Translations under genes and position numbers: made by a program
Assembly: GCF_012034935.1 (NCBI RefSeq)
Contig: NZ_JAATEN010000015.1
Coordinates: 62,001-126,000 of the forward strand
Length of the DNA: 64,000 nucleotides
From: Streptomyces zingiberis
GTDB lineage: Bacteria; Actinomycetota; Actinomycetes; Streptomycetales; Streptomycetaceae
Direction: 5' to 3'
In this document: in pieces, positions 50,208 to 58,758 of the stretch
Layout: each line of letters begins with the position of its first letter
Position numbering within the stretch: position 1 is the stretch's first letter
The notes under the pieces: generated by a model
The model's database searches: none
Told to the model about the DNA's origin: nothing
Seen by the model: the letters and a program-made list of their open reading frames with translations, nothing else

Positions 50208-50226
50208 CGATACGTAAGCGATACGT
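50208..50226. promoter_or_regulatory. Direct repeat CGATACGT upstream of the solute-binding protein gene
   Basis: CGATACGT occurs at 50208-50215 and 50219-50226, an 11-bp period (one helical turn), and includes TACGTA. It sits about 170 bp before the lipoprotein start and may bind a regulator or overlap its promoter. Confidence 0.5.
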
Positions 50227-50392
50227 TCCACTCCGTGGCTTGGGCACGCTCCCACAAGGGACACTCGTGCGCCACGCCGTGTTCACACTTTCTCCGTACG
50301 CGGCGGTTCGGCGGTCCGTCGCGGGGGGCACCTCCGCCCGCCCGGGCCGGGACACCAGGGCAACACGGGCAAGACACAAGGGCGGTAGTGCG

Positions 50393-51667
50393 GTGCGACG
50401 GCGTTTTCTCGGTCCACTGGCGGCGGGACTCGCGGCCGGTCTGGTCCTCACCCTCTCGGCGTGCGGCGACGGCAGCGCGCCGGCGGAGGACGGTGAGGTC
50501 AAGCTCAAGCTGGTCGCCACCGAGTACGGCGACAGATCCGGCACGAGCACGAAGAGATACTGGGACCAGCTCATCGGCGAGTTCCAGTTCGACAACCCCG
50601 GTATCTCGGTGGACGTGGACGTCTACGACCGCGGCGAGGTGGACCGCGAGGTGGCCGAGCTGGTGAAGGCGGGCAACGCGCCCGACATGGCGCAGATCTC
50701 CACCTACGCCGACTACGCGGCCGACGGCAAGCTCTACAGCGCCGACGAACTCCTCTCCATCCCCGCGCAGGCCGACTTCGTCCGCGCCGTCGCCGAGGCC
50801 GGCACGGCGCAGCGCAAGCAGTACGGGCTGCCGTTCACCGCCTCCACCCGGGTCTTCTTCTACAACAAGGAACTCTTCGAGCAGGCCGGGATCGAGAGCC
50901 CGCCGAAGACCTGGGACGAGCTCCAGGCGGCCGCCGCGGCCCTGCGCCAGTCCGGGGTCACCACCCCGTACGGCCTGCCGCTCGGCCCGGAGGAGGCGCA
51001 GGCCGAGGTGCTCAACTGGTTCCTGTCGAACGGCGGCGGCTTCACCGACAACATCGGCGGCTACACCCTCGACGAGCCGGAGAACGTCAAGGCGTTCACC
51101 TGGCTGCGGGACGAGATGGTCGGCAAGGGGCTCACCAACCCGGAGCCGGGCCGGACCAACCGCAAGGACATGTACGAGGCGTTCGTCCGCGGCGAGGTGG
51201 CCATGCTCAACGGGCACGCCTCGCTGATGGAGCGGGCCGCGGAGGGCGGGGTCGACTTCGGCATCGCGCCGATACCCGGGCGCACCGGCGAGTCCAGGGC
51301 CACCACCGGGGTCGCCGACTGGATGACGGCGTTCAAGGCGAACGGGCACCGCGAGGAGATCGGCGCGTTCCTCGACTTCGTCTACAGCAAGAAGAACGCC
51401 CTGCGGTTCGCCGAGACCTACGACCTCCTCCCCGTCACCAACGCCGCCTTCGACGCGATGCGCGCCGACGAGGGACACCGGGCGCTGTGGGAGTTCCTGG
51501 ACCAGCTCCGCACCGCACAGCTCTACCCGGTGGACAAGGTCTCCTGGGCGCCGACGCTCGACCGGCTGCGGAAGGAGATCGGCGGCACGGTGGACCGGGG
51601 CGGCGACCCGGCCTCCGTCCTCGGCGCCATCCAGCGGAAGGCGGAGGCCACGGAGAGCGCGGGATGA
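50393..51667 (+). CDS. Sugar-type ABC transporter solute-binding lipoprotein, without adjacent permeases
   Basis: A 424-residue family 1 extracellular solute-binding lipoprotein. The signal peptide ends in the lipobox LSAC (LTLSACGDG), so it is anchored outside the membrane. Periplasmic-binding-fold segments include LPFTASTRVFFYNKELFEQAGIESPPKTWDEL and the GVADWMTAFKAN region. It should bind an oligosaccharide or similar solute for import, but neither permease nor ATPase genes lie nearby, unlike most such systems. GTG 50393 follows an AAGGGCGG. The gene ends before an isolated peptidase gene. Confidence 0.9.
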   Translation: MRRRFLGPLAAGLAAGLVLTLSACGDGSAPAEDGEVKLKLVATEYGDRSGTSTKRYWDQLIGEFQFDNPGISVDVDVYDRGEVDREVAELVKAGNAPDMAQISTYADYAADGKLYSADELLSIPAQADFVRAVAEAGTAQRKQYGLPFTASTRVFFYNKELFEQAGIESPPKTWDELQAAAAALRQSGVTTPYGLPLGPEEAQAEVLNWFLSNGGGFTDNIGGYTLDEPENVKAFTWLRDEMVGKGLTNPEPGRTNRKDMYEAFVRGEVAMLNGHASLMERAAEGGVDFGIAPIPGRTGESRATTGVADWMTAFKANGHREEIGAFLDFVYSKKNALRFAETYDLLPVTNAAFDAMRADEGHRALWEFLDQLRTAQLYPVDKVSWAPTLDRLRKEIGGTVDRGGDPASVLGAIQRKAEATESAG

Positions 51668-51947
51668 CCGGGCGCCGGGGCGCCCCGGTGTTCCGGCGGG
51701 CCGGGATGCCGGGGCGTGCCGGAGGTGCCGGCCGGGCGACGGGGCTGACGGCCGGATGGCCGGACGGGCCGGCGAGCTGACGGGCTGACGAGCTGACGGG
51801 CCGTGTGCCCCGAGACGGGTGGGACGAGGCAGCCGGCGAACCGGGCCCGGGATCACCGGCTCCCCGTCCCCGGGCGCGGTCTGGCGGACGGGGCGGCGTG
51901 CCGCTAGGTTCGCCAGACCTCGTGATCCCGTGCCCCAGGGAGGGCGT

Positions 51948-53471
51948 ATGCGCAAGGCCGCGCGCACAGTGAGGGTGTTTCCGGTGTTCCCGGTACTCCT
52001 GGCGCTGGTGGTGCTCCTGGGCGCCGTGGGTGCCGGGACGGCGCCGGCCGGTGCCGCCACCACCGTGGCGCCCGTCCGGCCGGCCGCCGCCCCCGGCTCC
52101 GATGCCACCGGAGCCACCGGAGCCACCGGGGCCGGCCCTGCCACCGACATCGAGCAGCGGCTCCGGTCCGTCCCCGGCCTCAAGGTGATCGAGGAGAAGC
52201 CGGTCGAGGGCTACCGCTACTTCGTCATGGAGTACACCCAGCCCGTCGACCACCGCCGCCCCTGGCGGGGGACCTTCCAGCAGCGGCTGACCCTGCTGCA
52301 CAGGTCCACCGACCGGCCAGTGGTCTTCCACACCTCGGGCTACCACGTCTCCACCACTCCCTCCCGCGGCGAGCCCGCGCGGATCGTGGACGGCAACCAG
52401 CTCTCCCTGGAGTACCGGTTCTTCGAGCCGTCCCGGCCGGACCCCGCCGACTGGTCCCGGCTGGACATCCGGCAGGGCGCCGACGACCAGCACCGCGTCT
52501 TCCGCGCGCTGAAGCGGATCTACGGCGCCAACTGGCTGGCCACCGGCGGCAGCAAGGGCGGCATGACCGCCGTCTACTACCGCCGCTTCCACCCGGGCGA
52601 CATGGACGGCACGATCGCCTACGTCGCCCCCAACGACGTCGACAACGACGAGGACTCCGCCTACAGCCGCTTCTTCGCGGAGGTCTCCACCCCCGAGTGC
52701 CGCGCCGCGCTCGACGCCGTGCAGCGCGAGGTCCTCGTCCGCCGGGACGAGATCCTCGCCCGGTACACCGGCTGGGCCCGGGAGAACGGCGCCACGTTCA
52801 CCGTCGTCGGCAGCGCCGACCGGGCGTACGAGAATGTCGTCATGGACCTGGTCTGGGCGTTCTGGCAGTACGGCGATGAGCGGGACTGCGCCACGGTGCC
52901 CGCGTCGACGGCCACCACCGACGAGCTCTACGCCTTCGTCGACCAGGTCTCCGGCTTCGCCTTCTACACCGACCAGGGCCTCGACCCCTACACGCCGTAC
53001 TACTACCAGGCGGGCACCGAGCTGGGCGCGCCGTCCTTCGCCACCCCGCACCTGGCCGGCCTGCTCCGGTACCCCGGCACCTACGAGCCGCGCAGCTACG
53101 TCCCGCGGGAGATACCGATGCGCTGGCGCGGGCAGGTGATGGACGACGTCGACCGCTGGGTGCGCCACCGCGGTGAGCGGCTGCTCTTCGTCTACGGCGA
53201 GAACGACCCCTGGGGCGCCGAACCGTTCCGCCTAGGCCGGGGCACGGCGGACTCCTACGTCTACACCGCCCCCGGCGCCAACCACGGCGCGGGCATCGGG
53301 GATCTGCGCGAGAAGGAGCGGGACCGGGCCACCGCGGCGGTCCTGAGGTGGGCGGACGTCGCCCCCGCCGCCGTACGGGAGGGCGCGGCGGCGGCCGGGC
53401 CCCTGGCCCGGCGCGACGCGCTGCTGGACGGGCGCGCCGAGGCCGAACGGCTGCGCGCCCCGCGCCGGTGA
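51948..53471 (+). CDS. Secreted tripeptidyl aminopeptidase-type serine peptidase (S37/S28 family)
   Basis: A 507-residue exported peptidase: Sec signal (ending GAGTAPAGAA), then an alpha/beta-hydrolase fold with nucleophile Ser 202 in ATGGSKGGMTAVYYRRFHPGD. FVMEYTQPVDH, RFFEPSRPDPADWSRLDI and LLFVYGENDPWGAEPF (with a likely catalytic Asp) are typical of Streptomyces PS-10 type tripeptidyl aminopeptidases; APGANHGAGI would supply the His. It removes N-terminal tripeptides from extracellular proteins. ATG 51948 follows AGGGAGGG. The 280-bp gap upstream (51668-51947) contains GCTGACGGGCTGACGAG-like short repeats near 51770-51800 and no gene. Confidence 0.88.
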   Translation: MRKAARTVRVFPVFPVLLALVVLLGAVGAGTAPAGAATTVAPVRPAAAPGSDATGATGATGAGPATDIEQRLRSVPGLKVIEEKPVEGYRYFVMEYTQPVDHRRPWRGTFQQRLTLLHRSTDRPVVFHTSGYHVSTTPSRGEPARIVDGNQLSLEYRFFEPSRPDPADWSRLDIRQGADDQHRVFRALKRIYGANWLATGGSKGGMTAVYYRRFHPGDMDGTIAYVAPNDVDNDEDSAYSRFFAEVSTPECRAALDAVQREVLVRRDEILARYTGWARENGATFTVVGSADRAYENVVMDLVWAFWQYGDERDCATVPASTATTDELYAFVDQVSGFAFYTDQGLDPYTPYYYQAGTELGAPSFATPHLAGLLRYPGTYEPRSYVPREIPMRWRGQVMDDVDRWVRHRGERLLFVYGENDPWGAEPFRLGRGTADSYVYTAPGANHGAGIGDLREKERDRATAAVLRWADVAPAAVREGAAAAGPLARRDALLDGRAEAERLRAPRR

Positions 53472-53721
53472 CGAGCCCCGCCCGGGGGCGCCGGCCGGTA
53501 CCCCCGGACCGGGGACGGAGGCATCGCCCGGCCCCGGGGCGGGGCACCGGGAGCGCGCCGTCGCCCGCTTGACCCCACCCCGCCTGATCCCGCCCCGCCT
53601 GACCCCGCCCCGCCGTCCGGCCGGTCGTCCCGGCGCGACGCGTGGCGGCGGTGCGGGCGCGTGGCGGCGCGGGCGCGCGGCGGCCCGCCGTTCCGCCCGC
53701 CGCCGGCGCTCCCGGCGGTGA

Positions 53722-54541
53722 TCAGAGGCGGCGGGCGCAGCCGACGGGCTTCCCGCCGCCCAGTTCGACGTAGAGATCGGTGCCGGCGGGGCAGTCGTCA
53801 CGGTCGCGTACCGCCTTCACCACCGTGAACTCCGGGGCCGGGTCGGCCGAGGGCTCGCAGGAGGTCTCCCGTACCTCGTTCGCGCGGGTCAGGTGGACGC
53901 AGTCGCCGGTGATCACGCGCGGGCCGCCCCCGCCGCCCGGGTCGCCGGGGTGCGGCGGCTCCAGGTTGCGCAGGCAGGCGTAGCCCCGCCGGCGGTCCGG
54001 ACCGTCACCGGCCCCGTCACCGGGGCCCCCGGTGCCGGGAACCGTGGTGGCGCCGGCGGTCCCGGAGCCGTCGGCGGGTTCGGTGACGTGCAGCAGGACG
54101 TCGGTGCGGGCCGGGCACACCGGGCCGGTGGGTGGCGGTGCCGCCCCGGTAGCGGAGCAGCACCCGGGCGACGGCCCGCTCGCTCGTGCAGGACACCTCC
54201 TCGAAGGACGCGCGCCCGCGGGCAGCGCACTCGCCCTCGGCGAGGAACACCCCGCCGGAATCCGCGGGGCCGGGGCCCTGGCCGGGCCCGGAAGCCGGAG
54301 GGCCGGACTCCGGCGGCCCGTCGTCGCGGGCTCCGGAGGTGCCCGGGCCCGGGCCGCCGGTACCGCCGGAGTCCTCGGAGCCACCGGTTCCGCAGCCGGC
54401 GCCCAGCAGCAGCAGAACGGTGAGCAGCCCGGCCGGCACGGCGCGGCGGGCCCGGCGGGCGGGGTGGTCCGCGGCGGCCGTCCCGCGTTCCCCGCGCGCA
54501 CGGCGGTGGGGGTGTCTCGGTGCGCACATGGCGCTCATCAT
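53722..54541 (-). pseudogene. Frameshifted lipoprotein gene
   Basis: The start at 54541/54538 (MMSAMCAPRH) has GGAGG upstream. A signal peptide with lipobox LGAGC (LLTVLLLLGAGCGTG) leads into a Gly/Pro/Ser-rich stalk and a globular start (VFLAEGECAARG through VARVLLRYRGGTA). The homology then continues in another frame as TGPVCPARTDVLLHVTEP through a Cys-containing C-terminus (VITGDCVHLT, CPAGTDLYVELGGGKPVGCARRL), ending at 53722. The total length is one base over a multiple of three, so a single-base insertion (or two-base deletion) near 54135 in a GGCGGCACCGCCACC tract breaks the gene. It is either a real pseudogene, a phase-variable tract, or a sequencing error. Function of the intact form is unknown. 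Confidence 0.75.
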
Positions 54542-54644
54542 CCCCCCTCCGCCCGGTGCGGCCCGCCGGGGCGGGCGCGCACCGGGCGGCGACGAGGGCC
54601 CACGGCCCGTTCCGTCCGGTGCCCCTGAAGCCGGGGAGCGGGGC

Positions 54645-56567
54645 TCAGTACGACAGGCCGTGGCCGATCGGGTACAGCACCTGCGCCGGGTCGTCCGCGC
54701 GGGGCACGGGCACGGGCAGGCGGCCGGTGGGGTCGGTCCGGCCCGCGACGACCCGGGCGGCGGCGCGGATGTCGGTGTCGGTCCAGGAGTAGCCGGCCAG
54801 TGAGGCCGCCACCCCCTCCAGCCGGGCGATGTCGTACGGGTTGCGGAGCGCGAGCTGGACGACGGGCACGCCGGTGGCGGCCAGCTCGGCGACGAGGGTG
54901 ATCTGCGGGGAGCCGGCCGCCACGTTGTAGGTGGTGACGACCACCGCGTCCTGCCCGGCGGCCCCGGCCACGGCCCGGTCGATCGCCTCCCGGGTGGGGG
55001 AGGTGCCGGTGGACACCGCGGAGGCGGCGAAGCCCAGCTCGGTGAGGGCGCGGGCGAGCACGGCGGTCGGCGGGCCACCGGTGCCGGAGGGCGCCGCCGG
55101 ATCGGCGCCGGTCACGAGCACCCGGGGCTGCCGGCGCGGGTGGAGGGGCAGCGCCCGCCGCCCTCCGGCTCCGGAGCGCCGGTTGACGAGCAGGGTGACG
55201 GCCCGGTCCGCGATCCGGTCGGCGGCCCTCAGGTGACGGCGGACGCCGACGGTGCGGTCCACGTCCGCGCGGGTCACCAGCGGCTCGTCGAACAGGCCGC
55301 GCCGCGCTTTGAGTTCGAGGATGCGCAGCAGCGAGGCGTCGACGCGCTCCTCGCCGATCTCGCCGTCCTCCACGGCCCGTTTGACGGCGTTCCAGGCCAG
55401 CGGCAGGTCCGGGGCGTTGAGCAGCTGGTCCACCCCGGCCTTGAGCGCCAGTACCGGCACCCGTTCGTCGCCGTACTTCTGCCGGACGCCGGCCATGTCC
55501 AGCGCGTCCGTGACGATGACACCCTCGAACCCGAGTTCCTCCCGGAGGACGCCGGTGAGGATGGGCTTCGAGAGGGTCGCCGGGTCCTCGTTCGGGTCGA
55601 GCGCGGGGAAGAGCAGGTGCGCCGTCATGATCGAGTCGATGCCGGCGGCGATGGCCGCGCGGAAGGGGGGCGCGTCCAGCCGCTCCCACTCCTCGCGGGT
55701 GTGGGTGATGACCGGCAGGCCCGTGTGGCTGTCGGTGGAGGTGTCGCCGTGGCCGGGGAAGTGCTTGGCGGTGGCCGCGACCCCCACGCCCTGGTACCCC
55801 GCCACCTGCGCGGTGACCAGCCGGGCGGCGGCCGCCGGGTCCGCCCCGAAGGAGCGGACGCCGATGACCGGGTTGGCCGGGTTGACGTTGACGTCGGCGA
55901 CCGGCGCGTAGTCCTGCCGGATGCCCATGGCGGCCAGCTCCGCGCCGGCGACCCGGGCGGCGGTCCGGGCGTCCGCGCGGGAGCCGCCGGCGCCGAGCGC
56001 CATCGCACCGGGCAGCAGCGTGGCCGGGGCCCCGATCCGGGCGACCACGCCGTGCTCCTGGTCGGTGGAGACCAGCAGCGGCACGGGTACCGGCTGCGCG
56101 AGCCCGGCGCGCTGGATCCCGTTCGAGAGGTCCGCGATCTGGTGCGGGTCGCGGACGTTGTGCGCCCAGGCGAAGTAGATGATGCCGCCGACGTGGTACT
56201 CCGCGATCAGCTCGGCGGCGGTGGAGACCCCGAACTCCTTGCGGTTGGTCTCGGCGTCGGCCGGGTCCGGGTCGGTCGCGGAGTGCCCGTACACGCGGGT
56301 GACGAAGAGCTGGCCGACCTTCTCCTCCAGGCTCATCCGGGAGATGAGCCGGCGCAGTGCCGCCGGGCCGGGCCGGCGCGCCGGGGGAGCGGCGAGGGCG
56401 GCCCCCGGCCCGGTGGCGGCGAGGGCGGCGGCACCGGCGACGGTGGCCGTCACGGTCAGCAGACCGCGGCGGGAGGGGGCCGGGGCCGCCCGGTGCGTGG
56501 GGGCGGGCCGGGCGCGGTCGGGTGAGGGTCCGGGTGAGCGGTCCGGTGACGGGTCCGGGTGGTGCAC
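54645..56567 (-). CDS. Tat-exported GH3 beta-N-acetylhexosaminidase, NagZ type
   Basis: A 640-residue glycoside hydrolase family 3 enzyme. A twin-arginine signal (SRRGLLTVTATVAGAAALAA, about 32-59) exports it. The TIM barrel includes LLVSTDQEHG and the NagZ signature AKHFPGHGDTSTDSH (267-281), whose His serves as acid/base in this subfamily. The nucleophile Asp is in IVTDALDMAG (351-360). A C-terminal (alpha/beta)6 sandwich domain follows. It probably releases GlcNAc from chitin fragments or cell-wall glycans outside the cell. GTG 56567 follows AAGGAG at seven bases. Confidence 0.92.
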   Translation of the reverse strand: MHHPDPSPDRSPGPSPDRARPAPTHRAAPAPSRRGLLTVTATVAGAAALAATGPGAALAAPPARRPGPAALRRLISRMSLEEKVGQLFVTRVYGHSATDPDPADAETNRKEFGVSTAAELIAEYHVGGIIYFAWAHNVRDPHQIADLSNGIQRAGLAQPVPVPLLVSTDQEHGVVARIGAPATLLPGAMALGAGGSRADARTAARVAGAELAAMGIRQDYAPVADVNVNPANPVIGVRSFGADPAAAARLVTAQVAGYQGVGVAATAKHFPGHGDTSTDSHTGLPVITHTREEWERLDAPPFRAAIAAGIDSIMTAHLLFPALDPNEDPATLSKPILTGVLREELGFEGVIVTDALDMAGVRQKYGDERVPVLALKAGVDQLLNAPDLPLAWNAVKRAVEDGEIGEERVDASLLRILELKARRGLFDEPLVTRADVDRTVGVRRHLRAADRIADRAVTLLVNRRSGAGGRRALPLHPRRQPRVLVTGADPAAPSGTGGPPTAVLARALTELGFAASAVSTGTSPTREAIDRAVAGAAGQDAVVVTTYNVAAGSPQITLVAELAATGVPVVQLALRNPYDIARLEGVAASLAGYSWTDTDIRAAARVVAGRTDPTGRLPVPVPRADDPAQVLYPIGHGLSY

Positions 56568-56853
56568 GGTGCGCTCCTTCCGTACGGAGGTGCCGGGCGC
56601 CGGGCCGGCCCCGGCCGGGGCACCCGCCCCGCCGGTGCCGGGCCCCGCGCGGCGGCCGGGGGCACGGCGGGCGGTGACCGCCCCGGCCGGCGGGGGCCGG
56701 GACGGCGGGGCCGGCGGCCGGTGCCGGCCGGTGCCGAGCGGGGACGGGCCGGGAGGGCGCGGTGGGGGCGGGCCCCTTCGGCGCGGTGCGAAGGGGCGGG
56801 AACGGCGGGGACGAGTGAGCCGGCGGGCGGGTGCGGACTGCTGCGGATATGAA

Positions 56854-56893
56854 GAAAATTTCCAGCGCTCAACGGATATCCGGAAAGTTTCCG
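56854..56893. promoter_or_regulatory. Paired GAAA-N-TTTC palindromes upstream of the GH3 gene
   Basis: GAAAATTTC (56854-56862) and CGGAAAGTTTCCG (56881-56893) share GGAAA-N-TTTCC symmetry with centres 29 bp apart. They lie about 290-325 bp upstream of the GH3 start. Similar GAAA-N-TTTC elements control Streptomyces glycosidase genes through LacI-type repressors, which makes a carbohydrate-responsive operator plausible. Confidence 0.6.
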
Positions 56894-57206
56894 CCAGTCA
56901 ATGGGGGGCGCGCGCGTCCGCCGCGCCCGGCGGAGACGGAGCGGCGGGCTCCGCGGCGGGCGCCGGCCGGGGGGTGTGGCCGCGGGGTCCCGTCGTGGCG
57001 TTCCGGGCCGGCCGCCGGTTCAGCCGTCGGGGGCGGGGCTTCCCTGGGGCGCCGTTGGTCCGGGTGGGGGGGGCCGGCGGGCCGGCCGGAGGGGCGGTCG
57101 GCGTCGGCCGGCGGGTCAGGGGCCGCCGGGTACGGGGCCGGGCGGCGGGCCCGTCAGGAGCGGTGCGGGATGGCGTGGCCCGAATTTTAGGTGTAGAAAC
57201 CACTGA

Positions 57207-57212
57207 TATATT
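57207..57212 (+). promoter_or_regulatory. Probable -10 (TATATT) of the MFS gene
   Basis: An unusually AT-rich run around ACTGATATATTGGATG lies 55-60 bp before the MFS start. TATATT is close to the bacterial -10 consensus; no good -35 is visible 17 bp upstream, so activation or operator use (GATATAT dyad) is possible. Confidence 0.4.
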
Positions 57213-57266
57213 GGATGCCTTCGGCAACCATCTGACCACCGCTCCGGAGGGAGCCGAGAACGCTGT

Positions 57267-58625
57267 ATGTCCCACACCCCCGCCTCACCGTCCCCCTCGC
57301 CCGGCTCGTCGGTGTCCCCGCCGTCCCCGCCGTCGCCGTCCCCGCAGTCCTCGCCGTCCCCGGCCTCCCGGGAGGTCGCCCGGGCCGCCGCGGCCGTCGC
57401 GGGCCCGGTTCCGGAGGGCGCCCCCGCGGCAGTCGCGGGTCCCGTGCCCGCCGGGCCGCCGGCGAGCCCCTTCCGCCAGCCCAGGGCGGTCTGGGCCGTC
57501 GCCTTCGCGTGCGTGATCTCGTTCATGGGCATCGGGCTCGTCGACCCGATCCTCCCCGCGATCGCGGGTGACCTCGACGCCTCGCCGAGCCAGGTGACCC
57601 TCCTCTTCACCAGCTACCTGGTGATGACGGCGGTCGCCATGCTGATCACCGGCTGGGTCTCCAGCCGGCTCGGCGCGAAGCGCACCCTGATCCTCGGCCT
57701 GGCCCTGATCGTCGTCTTCGCGGCGCTCGCCGGTACGAGCGACAGCGTCGGGGGCGTCATCGGCTTCCGCGCCGGCTGGGGCCTGGGCAACGCCCTCTTC
57801 ATCGCCACCTCGCTGGCCGTGATCGTCGGCTCCGCCAGCGGGGGCTTCGCGGGCGCCATCGTGCTCTACGAGTCGGCGCTCGGCGTGGGCATCGCCACCG
57901 GGCCGCTGCTCGGCGGGGTGCTCGGGGACATCAGCTGGCGCGGCCCGTTCCTCGGGGTCTCGGTGCTGATGCTGATCGCCCTGGTGGCCACGGCCGTCCT
58001 GCTGCCGCCCGCCCCGCGGAGCGAGCGCCCCGAACGGCTGCGCGAACCCTTGCTGGCGCTCCGTCACCGGGCCCTGGCCGCGACGAGCGTCACCGGGCTC
58101 CTCTACAACTGGGGCTTCTTCACGATGCTCGGCTACGCGCCGTTCCTCATGGACCTGGAGGCCATGGAGCTCGGCTGGGTCTTCTTCGGCTGGGGGCTGC
58201 TCGTGGCGGTCTTCGCCGTGTTCGGCGCGCCGCTGCTGCGCCGCGCCCTGGGCACGCCCCGCACGCTGTACGGCAACCTCGTGCTGATGGGGGCGGACCT
58301 CGCCGTCATCGGGTTCTTCCACGACCGGCCCGCGGTGGTCGCCGGCGCCGTGATCGTCTCCGGTGTCTTCATCGGCGTCAGCAACACCCTGGTGACCACG
58401 GCGGTGATGAGCGTCGCCCCGGTGCCGCGGCCGGTCGCCTCCGCGACCTACGGCTTCGTGCGCTTCATCGGCGGCGGGCTCGCCCCGTTCGCGGCCGGCA
58501 AGCTCGCGGAACACAGCGGCGCCCGGCTGCCGTTCCTGCTGGGCGCGGTGGCCGTCGCGGCCGGCGCGGTGGTGCTGTCCACGGTGCACCGCACGCTGTC
58601 GGAGGCCGACACCGGCCACGGCTGA
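57267..58625 (+). CDS. Major facilitator superfamily drug-efflux-type transporter
   Basis: A 452-residue MFS protein with 12 predicted transmembrane helices (DHA1-like). After a 70-residue Ser/Pro/Ala-rich cytosolic tail come FACVISFMGIGLVDPILPAIAGDL, the loop 2-3 motif GWVSSRLGAKRTLILG and the motif-C-like ALGVGIATGPLLGGVLG of proton-driven antiporters. It probably exports a small drug-like compound; substrate unknown. ATG 57267 is the reasonable start, but the GGAGGG upstream is about 15 bases away. It is convergent with the TIM-barrel isomerase gene across a huge hairpin. Confidence 0.88.
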   Translation: MSHTPASPSPSPGSSVSPPSPPSPSPQSSPSPASREVARAAAAVAGPVPEGAPAAVAGPVPAGPPASPFRQPRAVWAVAFACVISFMGIGLVDPILPAIAGDLDASPSQVTLLFTSYLVMTAVAMLITGWVSSRLGAKRTLILGLALIVVFAALAGTSDSVGGVIGFRAGWGLGNALFIATSLAVIVGSASGGFAGAIVLYESALGVGIATGPLLGGVLGDISWRGPFLGVSVLMLIALVATAVLLPPAPRSERPERLREPLLALRHRALAATSVTGLLYNWGFFTMLGYAPFLMDLEAMELGWVFFGWGLLVAVFAVFGAPLLRRALGTPRTLYGNLVLMGADLAVIGFFHDRPAVVAGAVIVSGVFIGVSNTLVTTAVMSVAPVPRPVASATYGFVRFIGGGLAPFAAGKLAEHSGARLPFLLGAVAVAAGAVVLSTVHRTLSEADTGHG

Positions 58626-58674
58626 GGCGCCCACGGGGGCCGGGCCGGCGGCCCCGGGGAGGGGTTGCCGGCCT

Positions 58675-58721
58675 GCCCGGGGCCCGCGCGGCCCGGCCGC
58701 CGGGCCGCGCGGGCCCCGGGC
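58675..58721. terminator. 22-bp perfect stem with 3-nt loop, bidirectional terminator
   Basis: Arms 58675-58696 and 58700-58721 are exactly complementary over 22 bp and enclose only three bases. The position between convergent MFS and isomerase genes suits a bidirectional terminator. The length and perfection are exceptional. Confidence 0.8.
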
Positions 58722-58758
58722 GGTCGCCGGGCCGCGCGAGGCCGGGGCAGCGGCGGGC

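Larger units (their letters stand above)
56568..57266. other. Gene-free 700-bp divergent region between GH3 and MFS genes
   Basis: Mostly extremely GC-rich sequence with no supported gene. Two AT-rich islands stand out: 56850-56893, carrying GAAA-A-TTTC (56854-56862) and CGGAAA-G-TTTCCG (56881-56893), and 57180-57215 around TATATT. Confidence 0.6.

Noticed and set aside
45963..50264. 1433-codon open frame antisense to the ABC exporter
   Set aside because: It mirrors the exporter codons, is rich in His/Gly/Asp/Gln, has no domain and no ribosome site.
57180..57215. AT-rich island as a mobile-element end or horizontal-transfer scar
   Set aside because: No inverted terminal repeats, target duplication or transposase gene; a promoter for the MFS gene explains it better.
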